Assembly (NCBI GenBank): GCA_002928515.1
Contig: PERI01000002.1
Coordinates: 434,001 to 498,000 of the forward strand
Direction: 5' to 3'
DNA length: 64,000 bases
DNA from: Hyphomicrobium sp.
Lineage (GTDB): Bacteria; Pseudomonadota; Alphaproteobacteria; Rhizobiales; Hyphomicrobiaceae
Numbering within the stretch: position 1 is the stretch's first letter; the number at the start of each line of letters is the position of its first letter. The notes under the pieces are model-generated. The model was not told where the DNA came from, did no database searches, and worked only from the letters and a program-made list of their open reading frames with translations. Of the stretch, positions 16,258 through 24,298 are shown piece by piece. A program made the position numbers and the translations under genes.

Positions 16258-17154
16258 TCACGCCGGCGGCTTGACGAATTTCAACGTCATGCGCGTGGAC
16301 TCGCCGATATCCTTGTAAGCGCGCCACTGCACGGAGTTCTCCTCAACGCCTCTCAAGTTCGGTGGCAGGCGCCAGACAGACTCGCTCGCCGTCGGCCGAT
16401 CCTTCGGGTTGACGTTCAAATCGCTGGCTTCAGCGAATTTGAATCCGGCTGCTTCGAACGCTGCCACCACGCCGGACTGTTTGAGATATCCGTTCGTGCC
16501 GTCGGCCCACGCATCCGGCGCATCCTCCGCCGCTTGATGCTGCACCACGCAGGCGATGCCGCCCGGCTTCAAACTGCGGAACGCCTCGGCGAGCGCTGTT
16601 TTCAGATAGCCCGCTTCACCGTCAAAGCGGTTGAGATTATGCAGCGAGCGAATGAACAGAACCTTGTCGGCGCTGCCGGCCATGCCATCGGGCATCTCCG
16701 TGATCGTGTAGCTGTCGATGGCGCCGCCTTCCGACACCGGATCGGTCGCAACGAGCTTGGGCCAGCCCTTGTCACGCTCGACAACGCTCTGCACCCGCGC
16801 GTCGTCCCAGCCAAACCGCTTGAACATGCCGAGCGGATAATTCGCGCCAGTCAACCTGCCGTTCTTGCCGAGATAGGGATGCAGGATGCGCGAGTACCAG
16901 CCGCCACCAGGCAAGGTTTCGATCACCGCGTCGCCTTCCCTAACCTCGCAGAAGCGCAACGTCTCCGCTGGACGGCGCGCGCCATACCTCGCCTTTGTCG
17001 CCTCAGGTTGGGCGGCAAGAATGTCTGCGAGTCGCTTGTCGGCGACTGTCTCGCTCGCTGACGGTGCCGCCTGTTCTGCCTGCGCAGCTAACGGTGCGGC
17101 AGTCGCGAGAAACATGGTGCCAGCTAACGAAACCGCCCGGTAAAATGAAGCCAT
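16258..17154 (-). CDS. exported class I SAM-dependent methyltransferase-like protein
   Basis: Methyltransferase-fold protein with a signal peptide, 298 aa. The ATG at 17154 is chosen because AGGAGGG lies about 10 bases upstream and it gives a clear signal peptide (hydrophobic about 6-22, likely cleaved after AAQA). The fold is suggested by a degenerate SAM-binding loop (DAVIETLPGGGWYS near residues 74-87) and an LKPGGIACVVQH strand. Families with this layout are annotated as putative periplasmic methyltransferases. SAM is not normally found outside the cytoplasm, so the activity is doubtful. It stands alone in an accessory stretch. Confidence 0.75.
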   Translation of the reverse strand: MASFYRAVSLAGTMFLATAAPLAAQAEQAAPSASETVADKRLADILAAQPEATKARYGARRPAETLRFCEVREGDAVIETLPGGGWYSRILHPYLGKNGRLTGANYPLGMFKRFGWDDARVQSVVERDKGWPKLVATDPVSEGGAIDSYTITEMPDGMAGSADKVLFIRSLHNLNRFDGEAGYLKTALAEAFRSLKPGGIACVVQHQAAEDAPDAWADGTNGYLKQSGVVAAFEAAGFKFAEASDLNVNPKDRPTASESVWRLPPNLRGVEENSVQWRAYKDIGESTRMTLKFVKPPA

Positions 17155-17287
17155 TCCTGATTTCCCTCCTATTGCAACAGGCATGGCAAATCGGTCCGGA
17201 ACTGGACCGTCACGCCTCAGACAGCCCTTACGTGGCGATTCTGCCCTGGCCGAACAACCCACAAGCGCATTTTTCTGTCTTGCCGGG

Positions 17288-17500
17288 TCAAAAACCGCTG
17301 GCCTTCCGAATTTCATCGGAGATCACAAAGCTCGCGTGTACATCGCACGCCACGGGCCCTTTAGCGGAGAACAGCACGCGCACTTTGGCGGACGCGCCGG
17401 GGATTTCGTACTCGTCCGCCGTCTCCAATGAAGTCAGCAGGAAAGCTGGTGGTCCGCTGTCGGCCCGTCGCTGACGAACGGCACCCCGGAATAGCGGCCG
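17288..17500 (-). pseudogene. remnant of an unrecognised coding sequence
   Basis: A minus-strand frame open for 70 codons from a TAG at 17501 to a TGA at 17288, without a good start. Its protein-like tail (LETADEYEIPGASAK, then VRVLFSAKGPVACDV) suggests the end of a real gene. A second copy of the upstream half lies within the repeat at 21016-21227, where the same frame stops soon after LETANEYEI. I do not recognise the family. Confidence 0.3.
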
Positions 17501-17612
17501 CTAGCAAATATGAAGCAGACCTGATCCGACGTTCAGCCAGCCTAGTCGATGCTTAAAGATTAGAGAGGCAAGCACTGCCAAGAAATGGCCAGCCTTTTGT
17601 CTGGCGCGCCAT
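17401..17612. repeat. 212-bp direct repeat, copy A
   Basis: Matches 21016-21227 along its whole length with no gaps and about 90 percent identity by eye. Its right end is a long hairpin (17581-17616): AGAAATGGCCAG pairs with CTGG and GCCATTTCT around a CCTTTTGT loop, with a three-base bulge. The terminal 13 bases GGCGCGCCATTTC are identical to the 3' end and flank of the tRNA-Arg at 15803-15815. The rest of 17502-17764 holds no gene I can support. Confidence 0.85.
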
Positions 17613-17764
17613 TTCTGCCATATCAAAATAGATATAGGAATTTTCCGAGAGCGAGAATCACGGCGATAAACTTCGTCTTAATGGCGATCCGTCTGCGGAC
17701 ACACTCTTAGCTAGGGGTACGTTGGCGTGCTGTTGTGTCAGGACTTATCGGTGCGTGAAAGATT

Positions 17765-19639
17765 TTACGACCCGAGAGATCCGAATGGGGTCTTGGGTCG
17801 AAAGGTGCCCTCCTTAATTGCGCGATTGGCTTGTCCAGCGAGAGATTCTTGACGGAGGTTCGCTAAGAAACTTTCGCCGTCGATAGGCGGACCGAACAAA
17901 AATCCTTGGCCGATTGGACATCCCATTTCTGCCAGCAGTGCCCGCTGATCCTCGGTCTCAACCCCCTCAGCCACGACGGTAAGGCCCAACGCGCGGCCAA
18001 GATCAATGATGGCCTGAACGATGACTATTTTGGAGGGATTGGTGGCCAGTTCAGTGACGAAGCTCTGGTCGAATTTGATTTCGGTGACCGGCAATGCCTC
18101 TAGCAATCGGAGGTTCGAATAGCCTGCCCCAAAGTCGTCTACGGATAGGCCGACGCCGATATCCCGAAGTCGGCGGAATGCTTCTAAAACGCCTGGTGGA
18201 TCATTGAGAAAAACGCTCCCTGTGATTTCCAATGTCAGCCATTCAGGTGCTGCATTGGTCAGAAGAGCGACGCGACACAAAATCTCTGGCATGTCGCGGT
18301 GCAGGAATTCCGTAGCTGACACGTTCACCGAAAAGCGCAGCGGCCGCTCACGACCCCGGTTGACGCGTTTGGCAAAGTCGGCGACGGCGACGAGACCGCG
18401 TTCGCACAGAGCAAGAAGCAAACCGGTCCGTTCCGCATCGTCGATGAAACGGCTCGGCGGCTGAATACCAAAAAGGGGATGTTTGCGACGCATTAGGGCT
18501 TCCGCGCCAACCCACTCGCCTGTCGAGAGATCAATCTGAGGTTGGAATTGATATATGAACTCGTCGTTTGCAAGAGCGACCTTCAACTCGCGGGTCATCC
18601 GAATTCTCCGACGCGCTTCATCTTCATCTGCCCGCTGAAACCGGCGGGGCCCGCTCAGCGGATCTGACTTGGCCGTACGCAGCGCAGCGCAAGCATTTCG
18701 GATCAAGGAGATCGCAGTGATACCATTTTCGCTCAGCGCGTACCCGATGGTGAAACGCAATGAGATTTTCGACCCAGGGATCACATAATCGGGTGCGAGC
18801 GCTGCTGATACGCGCGTCACGCAAGCCTGCGCCATTGCTTCACTGGGTACGTTGAAGGCAAGGCCGAACTCGTCGGCTCCGATACGGGCGACCAAAGACG
18901 CCGCAGTGCCGCGAAGTCGGCGGCTGATCTCCTGCAGCAATGCGTCTCCGACATCAAAATCGTATCCGATATTGATATCGTTGAAGCCGATAATATCGAT
19001 CATAAGGATCAGAGATGGGCCGGATTGCTTCGTGAAAAGCCTTTTAACAGCGCCGATGAAAGACTGGCGGTTGAGACACCCCGTTGCAAAGTCGATGTTT
19101 GCGGCGCGATCTAGGGCGATCTCTGTCTTCCGGATGGCCGACACGTCGCGGAGAATACCGAGGTAGAGCAATTCTCCGGCGACCGTGATCGGTTTAAGGC
19201 TCAGGCTGTTCCAGAAGACAGATCCGTCTTTCCGATAGTTGCGCAGTGTAACGGCGACCGGTTCCGCGGCCTTTATGGCTTCACGGATACGCGCAACCTC
19301 CGGCTGATCGCGTTCGCTTCCCTGAAGGTAACGGCAATCTTTGCCGAGTACTTCGTGGCGTCCATATCCCGTCAGCTCTTCGAAGGCCTTGTTGACGTAT
19401 ATAAGTGGCCCACTGCCCGCAGACATGCGGGCAATCGCGATGCCGTCGGACAGTTGCTCGAACATATTCGGTAAGATTGATGAAAGCACAGTTTCTGAGC
19501 CGATATACGGCTCGTTGCAGACTGGGCCCTTAGGTCGAATAGAGTCTGAAGGCGTGAGATTTTTGAAGTCTTCCATGTCTCGAGCATTGGCGCGGACTGC
19601 GCAGAGGAGCAATCCGTCGCTGCGGTCGATTCGAGACAA
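17765..19639 (-). CDS. LOV-GGDEF-EAL cyclic-di-GMP signalling protein
   Basis: Predicted blue-light-sensing c-di-GMP enzyme, 624 aa, cytoplasmic (no membrane helices). A PAS domain of LOV type spans about 60-170: the flavin-adduct motif reads GKDCRYLQG with Cys102, and RNYRKDGSVFWN matches the later LOV consensus. GGDEF spans about 175-335, with the active loop GADEF (254-258) having Ala for the second Gly. EAL spans about 350-600, with EAL at 380-382, DDFGAGYSN at 501-509 and AEGVET near 557-562; the usual ELTE reads EITG. Phosphodiesterase activity looks more likely than cyclase activity. It begins three bases after the GlxA-type gene stops, so they form an operon. A later ATG (19576) is possible. 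Confidence 0.9.
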   Translation of the reverse strand: MSRIDRSDGLLLCAVRANARDMEDFKNLTPSDSIRPKGPVCNEPYIGSETVLSSILPNMFEQLSDGIAIARMSAGSGPLIYVNKAFEELTGYGRHEVLGKDCRYLQGSERDQPEVARIREAIKAAEPVAVTLRNYRKDGSVFWNSLSLKPITVAGELLYLGILRDVSAIRKTEIALDRAANIDFATGCLNRQSFIGAVKRLFTKQSGPSLILMIDIIGFNDINIGYDFDVGDALLQEISRRLRGTAASLVARIGADEFGLAFNVPSEAMAQACVTRVSAALAPDYVIPGSKISLRFTIGYALSENGITAISLIRNACAALRTAKSDPLSGPRRFQRADEDEARRRIRMTRELKVALANDEFIYQFQPQIDLSTGEWVGAEALMRRKHPLFGIQPPSRFIDDAERTGLLLALCERGLVAVADFAKRVNRGRERPLRFSVNVSATEFLHRDMPEILCRVALLTNAAPEWLTLEITGSVFLNDPPGVLEAFRRLRDIGVGLSVDDFGAGYSNLRLLEALPVTEIKFDQSFVTELATNPSKIVIVQAIIDLGRALGLTVVAEGVETEDQRALLAEMGCPIGQGFLFGPPIDGESFLANLRQESLAGQANRAIKEGTFRPKTPFGSLGS

Positions 19640-19642
19640 ATG

Positions 19643-20629
19643 TCAGCCTATTTCGGACAAACTTGCTTTGGCTCCGTCGCCAGAAGTTTGGAACCGTTCG
19701 CGGTACTCGGAAGGCGTCGAGCCGATATATGTGAGAAAGGCGCGTCGCATCGCCCGCGCGGATCCAAAACCGCTTTTTGCTGCAATCGAGTCGATGGGTA
19801 GCCTGCTGCCTTCTAGGAGGAAGCGCGCGACATCGATCCGTGTCAGGTCCACGTATTCGGACGGAGCGATGCCCACCTCCTGCGTGAAGACCCGCGTAAA
19901 ATTGCGAACGCTCATCGCGGCGATATTCGCTAAGGCATTGACGGACAAATCCTCGGCGGGATGGTTTAGAATGTATTTCAAGACATTGTACAGACGGCTT
20001 CGTTCGACGGCTTGTGCTGCAAGTTGCACGCTGAACTGGGACTGGTCCCCGGGCCTTTTCAGGAACACGACCAGACGCCTGGCGACGTAGAGTGCTACGT
20101 CGCGGCCGAGGTCCTCCTCGACCAGCGATAGACCGAGATCGATCGCCGCACTCGATCCAGCGGACGTGACGAGGGTGCCATCGCGAATAAAAACGCGGTC
20201 ACCGTCGACCTTTGCGTCGGGAAAGCGCTCGGCGAGAAGGGGAGCAAACTGCCAGTGGGTTGCCACCTGGCGGCCGCGAAGGAGCCCGGCGTCGCCGAGC
20301 AGGAAGGCCCCTGTGCAGACTGAGCCGTGGCGACGTGTCTGCGGGGCCAGTTTACTCAGCCAGTCGATGACTTCTCTGCCCGGTGAATTGGGAACGCCGA
20401 CACTGCCGGCGACGAGAAGTGTGTCGGGACCATTCTGACAAGTCAGATAGTCTGAGTCCGGCAGAATTCTCATTCCTGATCCGCAGAGGATCGGTCGATC
20501 TTCCAATGACACAATCTTGACTTCGTAGAACGCTTCGGACAAGCGAGCGTTCGCTTCCGCGAACACGTCCATCAGTCCAGCCAGTTCTAGAGAGTGCACG
20601 TTCGACGGTGCGAAGATGACCACCCTCAT
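19643..20629 (-). CDS. GlxA-family (DJ-1/PfpI + AraC) transcription regulator
   Basis: Two-domain regulator, 328 aa. Residues 1-190 form a DJ-1/PfpI class-I-amidotransferase-like domain with the nucleophile-elbow sequence SVCTGAFLLGDAGLL and a later TSAGSSAAIDLGL; residues 215-315 form an AraC-type DNA-binding domain with two helix-turn-helix units (LANIAAMSVRNFTRVF and IAAKSGFGSARAMRRAF). Such GlxA/FtrA-type proteins often respond to small nitrogen compounds, but the ligand here is unknown. It precedes the LOV-GGDEF-EAL gene by three bases. Confidence 0.9.
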   Translation of the reverse strand: MRVVIFAPSNVHSLELAGLMDVFAEANARLSEAFYEVKIVSLEDRPILCGSGMRILPDSDYLTCQNGPDTLLVAGSVGVPNSPGREVIDWLSKLAPQTRRHGSVCTGAFLLGDAGLLRGRQVATHWQFAPLLAERFPDAKVDGDRVFIRDGTLVTSAGSSAAIDLGLSLVEEDLGRDVALYVARRLVVFLKRPGDQSQFSVQLAAQAVERSRLYNVLKYILNHPAEDLSVNALANIAAMSVRNFTRVFTQEVGIAPSEYVDLTRIDVARFLLEGSRLPIDSIAAKSGFGSARAMRRAFLTYIGSTPSEYRERFQTSGDGAKASLSEIG

Positions 20630-21015
20630 GTTAGACTCCGCGGCTACCCTTGTGACATCGCTGTTTTCTGTGAGGTAGCCTGCCGATGGCTGCCAGTTGG
20701 TGCATGTGAAGGTTCGTTGTTCTGATCAGACACCACGTGATGTCACTTCGCCGGTGATGTTCTGCCAAGCACCATATGCTCAAATGGTTGCTAGGGTCAG
20801 TGCGCGATGACTGCTTTGAAAAACGATATACCCTAAAGCTACAACTTCTTCTCAACCTGCGCCATATGAATGAAGTTGATTTGGATTATTGAATTTGATG
20901 CACCCAGAATTATAACGAGACATCAAGCGCATATTGGCTCATGGTTTCATCGTAAGTGGCGCGATAACATAAAATTTCACGCACGAATTTCATAAACGCA
21001 GCTTGGCCGCGCTGA
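20630..21015. other. intergenic region upstream of the GlxA-type gene
   Basis: About 390 bases with no supported gene. It should contain the promoter of the glxA-LOV operon, but I see no clear -35/-10 pair. Short frames here have no ribosome sites and no recognisable products. The stretch is more AT-rich than the genes on either side. Confidence 0.4.
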
Positions 21016-21227
21016 GGATTTCGTACTCGTTCGCCGTCTCCAATGAAGTCAGCAGGAAAGCCGGTGGTCCGCTGTTGACCCGTCGCTGACGAACGGCGCC
21101 CCGGAATAGCAGCCGCTAGCAAATGTGAAGCAGACCTGATCCGACGTTCAGCCAGCCTAGTCGATGTTTAGAGATTAGACGGGGAAGCACTGCCAAGAAA
21201 TAGCCAGCCTTTTGTCTGGCGCGCCAT
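21016..21227. repeat. 212-bp direct repeat, copy B
   Basis: Collinear with copy A (17401-17612) at a constant offset of 3615 bases. The terminal hairpin is partly decayed (AGAAATAGCCAG, and GCCATATT instead of GCCATTTCT), suggesting copy A is closer to the ancestral form. Together the copies bracket the glxA and LOV-GGDEF-EAL genes in one 3.4-kb segment. Confidence 0.85.
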
Positions 21228-21263
21228 ATTTTTTCGATTTCTGATAGTTTCTTACTGCGTTTT

Positions 21264-22622
21264 TTATACCGAACTGGCTTTCGGCACGCGGAGGGTGGCG
21301 CAAAGGCCGGGATTGGTGTTTCTGAGAGAAAGAGTTCCTTTGTAGGACTCGAGGATATCTTGCACGATTGCGAGACCTAGTCCTGCACCTGAGCCGCGTT
21401 CGTCGAGGCGCCCGCCACGACTCAACGCTTCAGCTTGGCATTCTGCCGGAATTCCTGGACCGTCGTCGCAAACTTCGATGACAACATCACTTCCATCTAA
21501 GCGGCATTTTATAGACAGCACATGGCGCGTGTGTCGCGCTGCGTTTTCAATAACGTTGCCGAGCGCTTCGGAAAGATCGTCACTTTCTATATTGGCATAA
21601 ACTTGTTCGCAGCCTTCTGTCCGCCACTCGATGTTGTGTCCTTGCGGCGTCATTTGGACGACGCGCACGACTTGGTCGATGGCTGTTGGTACATGCGCTC
21701 GTGCCACTCTCGTCGATGTTGCGCGTCGCGCTTTTGAAAGCTCGCGTTCAACGTGTTGCTGCATGGTTTTGGCGAGTGTCGCCAATCTTTGCGCGGCTTC
21801 TGTCTGGCCTTCCCGCGACAGCCGCTCGATTTCGATTTGCAGAACTTGCAGCGGCGTTCGCAGACCATGCGCAAGGTCGCCGGCGCGAGTTTTGGCGCGT
21901 TGTAATTCCTTGTTGCGCATGTCGAGCAACGCGTCGAATTCCACGGCCAGCGGCTGTACCTCAGTTGGAAAGTTCGAACCCAGGCGGTGACCGGCACCCG
22001 TGCGGATCGCCGAAAGTCGTGTTCGCACAGCATCTAGAGGGCTCAATCCAAAATAGACCTGCGCCCATGCGGCTGCGATCAGCAGTACGCCGATCACGAC
22101 AAGTAGAGGTGTCAGATCGCCTGCAAAGGCGCGTACAGATTTTTGAATGTCGGCTGAGTTCCAGGCGACAGCGATGCGAGCTGTGCCACCTCCGATACGG
22201 GCTGGTAATTCGACTCGGCGCTGGAGGACATACAGTTGAGATTTGGACGGCCCACCTATGCGATGGTGATGGATATCGTCATCAACGCTCGGCTCATTGG
22301 GCAAATTCAACTGTTCGTCCCAGAGCGATCTTGAGCGCGTCACTTTCCCCGAAGGTTCTTGGACGACCTGCCAATACAGCCCCGATAGCGGCGTTTCAAA
22401 ACGCTGGTCTGCCAGCGGACGACTGATCCTTAAACTGCCATCGGGTGAAGTTTCGAGATGAGCCGATAGTTGATTGAGGAAGACGCTGAGTTCGGCATCA
22501 ACGCGGCGTTCGACATGGCGTTCGAAAATTAAAGTTAGGCCGTATGCGGCGATCGATAGCGCCAAGATGATCGATAAAATAGCGGCCGTCAGAAGTCTCA
22601 GGCGCAGCGAGTTTAATAACAT
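21264..22622 (-). CDS. sensor histidine kinase of a two-component system
   Basis: Inner-membrane kinase, 452 aa: helices at about 10-32 and 170-190, a periplasmic sensor between them, HAMP-like linker, phospho-acceptor His252 in LAHGLRTPL, N-box ENAARH, and the GSGAGLGLAIVQDI ATP lid. It follows the response regulator by three bases, so both are made together. The layout resembles PhoPQ/QseBC-type pairs. The upstream PepSY gene belongs to the same operon and may shape the periplasmic signal. Confidence 0.92.
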   Translation of the reverse strand: MLLNSLRLRLLTAAILSIILALSIAAYGLTLIFERHVERRVDAELSVFLNQLSAHLETSPDGSLRISRPLADQRFETPLSGLYWQVVQEPSGKVTRSRSLWDEQLNLPNEPSVDDDIHHHRIGGPSKSQLYVLQRRVELPARIGGGTARIAVAWNSADIQKSVRAFAGDLTPLLVVIGVLLIAAAWAQVYFGLSPLDAVRTRLSAIRTGAGHRLGSNFPTEVQPLAVEFDALLDMRNKELQRAKTRAGDLAHGLRTPLQVLQIEIERLSREGQTEAAQRLATLAKTMQQHVERELSKARRATSTRVARAHVPTAIDQVVRVVQMTPQGHNIEWRTEGCEQVYANIESDDLSEALGNVIENAARHTRHVLSIKCRLDGSDVVIEVCDDGPGIPAECQAEALSRGGRLDERGSGAGLGLAIVQDILESYKGTLSLRNTNPGLCATLRVPKASSV

Positions 22623-22625
22623 TGC

Positions 22626-23294
22626 TTAGCCCGCAGATCGACCATCGACGACATAACCAAAGCCGCGCCGCGTTTGAATGACGTCGCTGCCGACTTTGCG
22701 ACGCAGTCTTGTCACCAAGGCTTCAAGCGCGTTGGCGTCGCGCGCATCGTCGTCACCATAAAGGTGTTCGATCAATTCGCTTGGCGATACGACGCGGCCT
22801 TGGTGGAGAATGAGATACGCGACTAAGCGATATTCCAAGGGTGATAACGGTAACGCTGCGCCGTTCACTGTGACGCGCATCTGGCGGGTATCGACAGCAA
22901 CTGGCCCGGCTTCGAGGATGGGTGAACTTTGACCTGCTGCACGACGGACAAGCGCACGAACGCGAGCGATCAATTCTTCGATTTGAAATGGTTTTGCCAG
23001 GTAGTCATCCGCGCCAGCATCTATCCCTTCCACACGTTCCGGCCAAGAACCTCGCGCTGTGAGAATCAGAACCGGCATTTTGCGACCGGCAGATCGCCAC
23101 CGCTTGAGCACGGCGAGCCCATCCATTTTTGGCAGGCCAAGATCCAAAATGACCAAGTCAAAGTCTTCTGTATCGCCGCGAAACCATGCATCCTCTCCGT
23201 CCGATGATACGTCCGTCAGGCAACCAACACTGCTGAGAGCTGTCGCAATGTTTGCTGAAATGACGGGCTCGTCTTCAACGAGAAGGACGCGCAT
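22626..23294 (-). CDS. OmpR/PhoP-family response regulator
   Basis: DNA-binding response regulator, 222 aa. Receiver domain with acidic pair Glu7/Asp8, phospho-acceptor Asp51 in ILDLGLPKMDG, Thr79 and Lys101 (AKPFQ); C-terminal winged helix (about 125-220) with the RRKVGSDVIQTRRGFGYV end. Its ATG shares one base with the TAA of the PepSY gene upstream (TAATG), and the kinase follows. It probably controls its own operon and the divergent PepSY gene at 23773. Confidence 0.94.
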   Translation of the reverse strand: MRVLLVEDEPVISANIATALSSVGCLTDVSSDGEDAWFRGDTEDFDLVILDLGLPKMDGLAVLKRWRSAGRKMPVLILTARGSWPERVEGIDAGADDYLAKPFQIEELIARVRALVRRAAGQSSPILEAGPVAVDTRQMRVTVNGAALPLSPLEYRLVAYLILHQGRVVSPSELIEHLYGDDDARDANALEALVTRLRRKVGSDVIQTRRGFGYVVDGRSAG

Positions 23295-23614
23295 TAGTCG
23301 TCATCCTCTATGCTGAGAATCGCGCCGGTTGCGGCATCCACATCGATTTCCAAAAGTTTTCCTTTGGGCGTCAACACGTCGAATTCGTAAACGAAGCGAC
23401 CTCCATCTTCGCTGTCGAGTTCGATGCCTAGGATTTGTCCAGGCAAACGAGGTTTGACGATTTCAGTGATTTCAGAGAGCGATTTCATGCGGCCTTCTAG
23501 GAGAGCTTTACGTGCGCGTTCATGATCGCGTGCATCATCGTCGTCCGCTGCCGCGCCAGAGACGCCAAATAACAGTGCGATGGCGATCGCACTGATGAAG
23601 GCGGCTCTGTTCAT
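23294..23614 (-). CDS. exported PepSY-domain protein
   Basis: Small periplasmic protein. The ATG at 23614 gives 106 aa with a signal peptide (hydrophobic about 3-20, cleavage near SGAAA); frames from 23638 or 23680 are possible. The PepSY domain reads PGQILGIELDSEDGGRFVYEF, then GKLLEIDVDAATGAILS. PepSY proteins of this size sit beside two-component systems and are thought to bind or inhibit partners in the periplasm. It is the first gene of the regulator-kinase operon, coupled through a TAATG overlap. Confidence 0.85.
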   Translation of the reverse strand: MNRAAFISAIAIALLFGVSGAAADDDDARDHERARKALLEGRMKSLSEITEIVKPRLPGQILGIELDSEDGGRFVYEFDVLTPKGKLLEIDVDAATGAILSIEDDD

Positions 23615-23772
23615 ACTAAAATATCTCAGACTTTTCATAGCCCTCATGGTGTCAGAGTTCGCCTGACATTTGGCTGACAAGTGGCATCAGGCCGTCGTCA
23701 GGGCCCATGCGGCATGGTGTGGGCAAGGTGATCGCAAGGGTCGCCGAGACTTAACTGTTAGGAGATCACACT

Positions 23773-24054
23773 ATGCGCAAGTTTTTTATTCTTCCTTTGA
23801 TGGCTATTTCTGTAGCTTCCGTTGCCCCTGCGTTCGCTGACAATAACTCATATGGCCGCCTGAATGTGCCGCGTGGCGAGTGGTTATCGCCAGATGCGGT
23901 TGGCAAGAAGCTGACGGGTATGGGTTACAAGGTTCATAAGATTGAGATCGACGATGGTGCCTATGAATTCGAAGGCACGAACGCAGATGGCATTTGGATC
24001 GAAGGTCATGCCCATCCAAAAACCGGTGAAATTCTCTTGGGATATGACGATTAA
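23773..24054 (+). CDS. exported PepSY-like small protein
   Basis: A 93-aa periplasmic protein with a signal peptide ending at AFA (about residue 22). The mature part carries a PepSY-like fold (MGYKVHKIEIDDGAYEFEG, then HAHPKTGEILLGYDD). An AGGAG ribosome site lies just before the ATG (TTAGGAGATCACACT). It is divergent from the PepSY-regulator-kinase operon across about 90-160 bases and is likely a target of that regulator. A stem-loop after its stop may end the transcript. Confidence 0.83.
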   Translation: MRKFFILPLMAISVASVAPAFADNNSYGRLNVPRGEWLSPDAVGKKLTGMGYKVHKIEIDDGAYEFEGTNADGIWIEGHAHPKTGEILLGYDD

Positions 24055-24063
24055 CGCGATTGG

Positions 24064-24098
24064 ATACGGCGCGCGTAGCAAGAGTTGCGGCGCCGTAT
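24064..24098 (+). terminator. stem-loop after the divergent PepSY gene
   Basis: A perfect 9-bp stem, ATACGGCGC with GCGCCGTAT, around a 17-nt loop, ten bases after the stop and followed by TCGTTT. The T-run is weak, so it may be an inefficient terminator. The rest of 24099-24298 contains no gene I can support. Confidence 0.5.
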
Positions 24099-24298
24099 TC
24101 GTTTCTAGACCCTCCATTTAGGATGGTCTGCACAAACGCAGCGCGGCCGCGCATCAATTCGAACTTAGACAAGTCCGTGGAGCGCAGCCGCGTAGGGACC
24201 CGGAGACGCAATACCTAATTCCAGGGCCACAGCGATTAAACGCGAAAATGGTTTCTGAAATGAAAACGCGGGGCTCACGGTTTGCTGTTTCCATAGGT

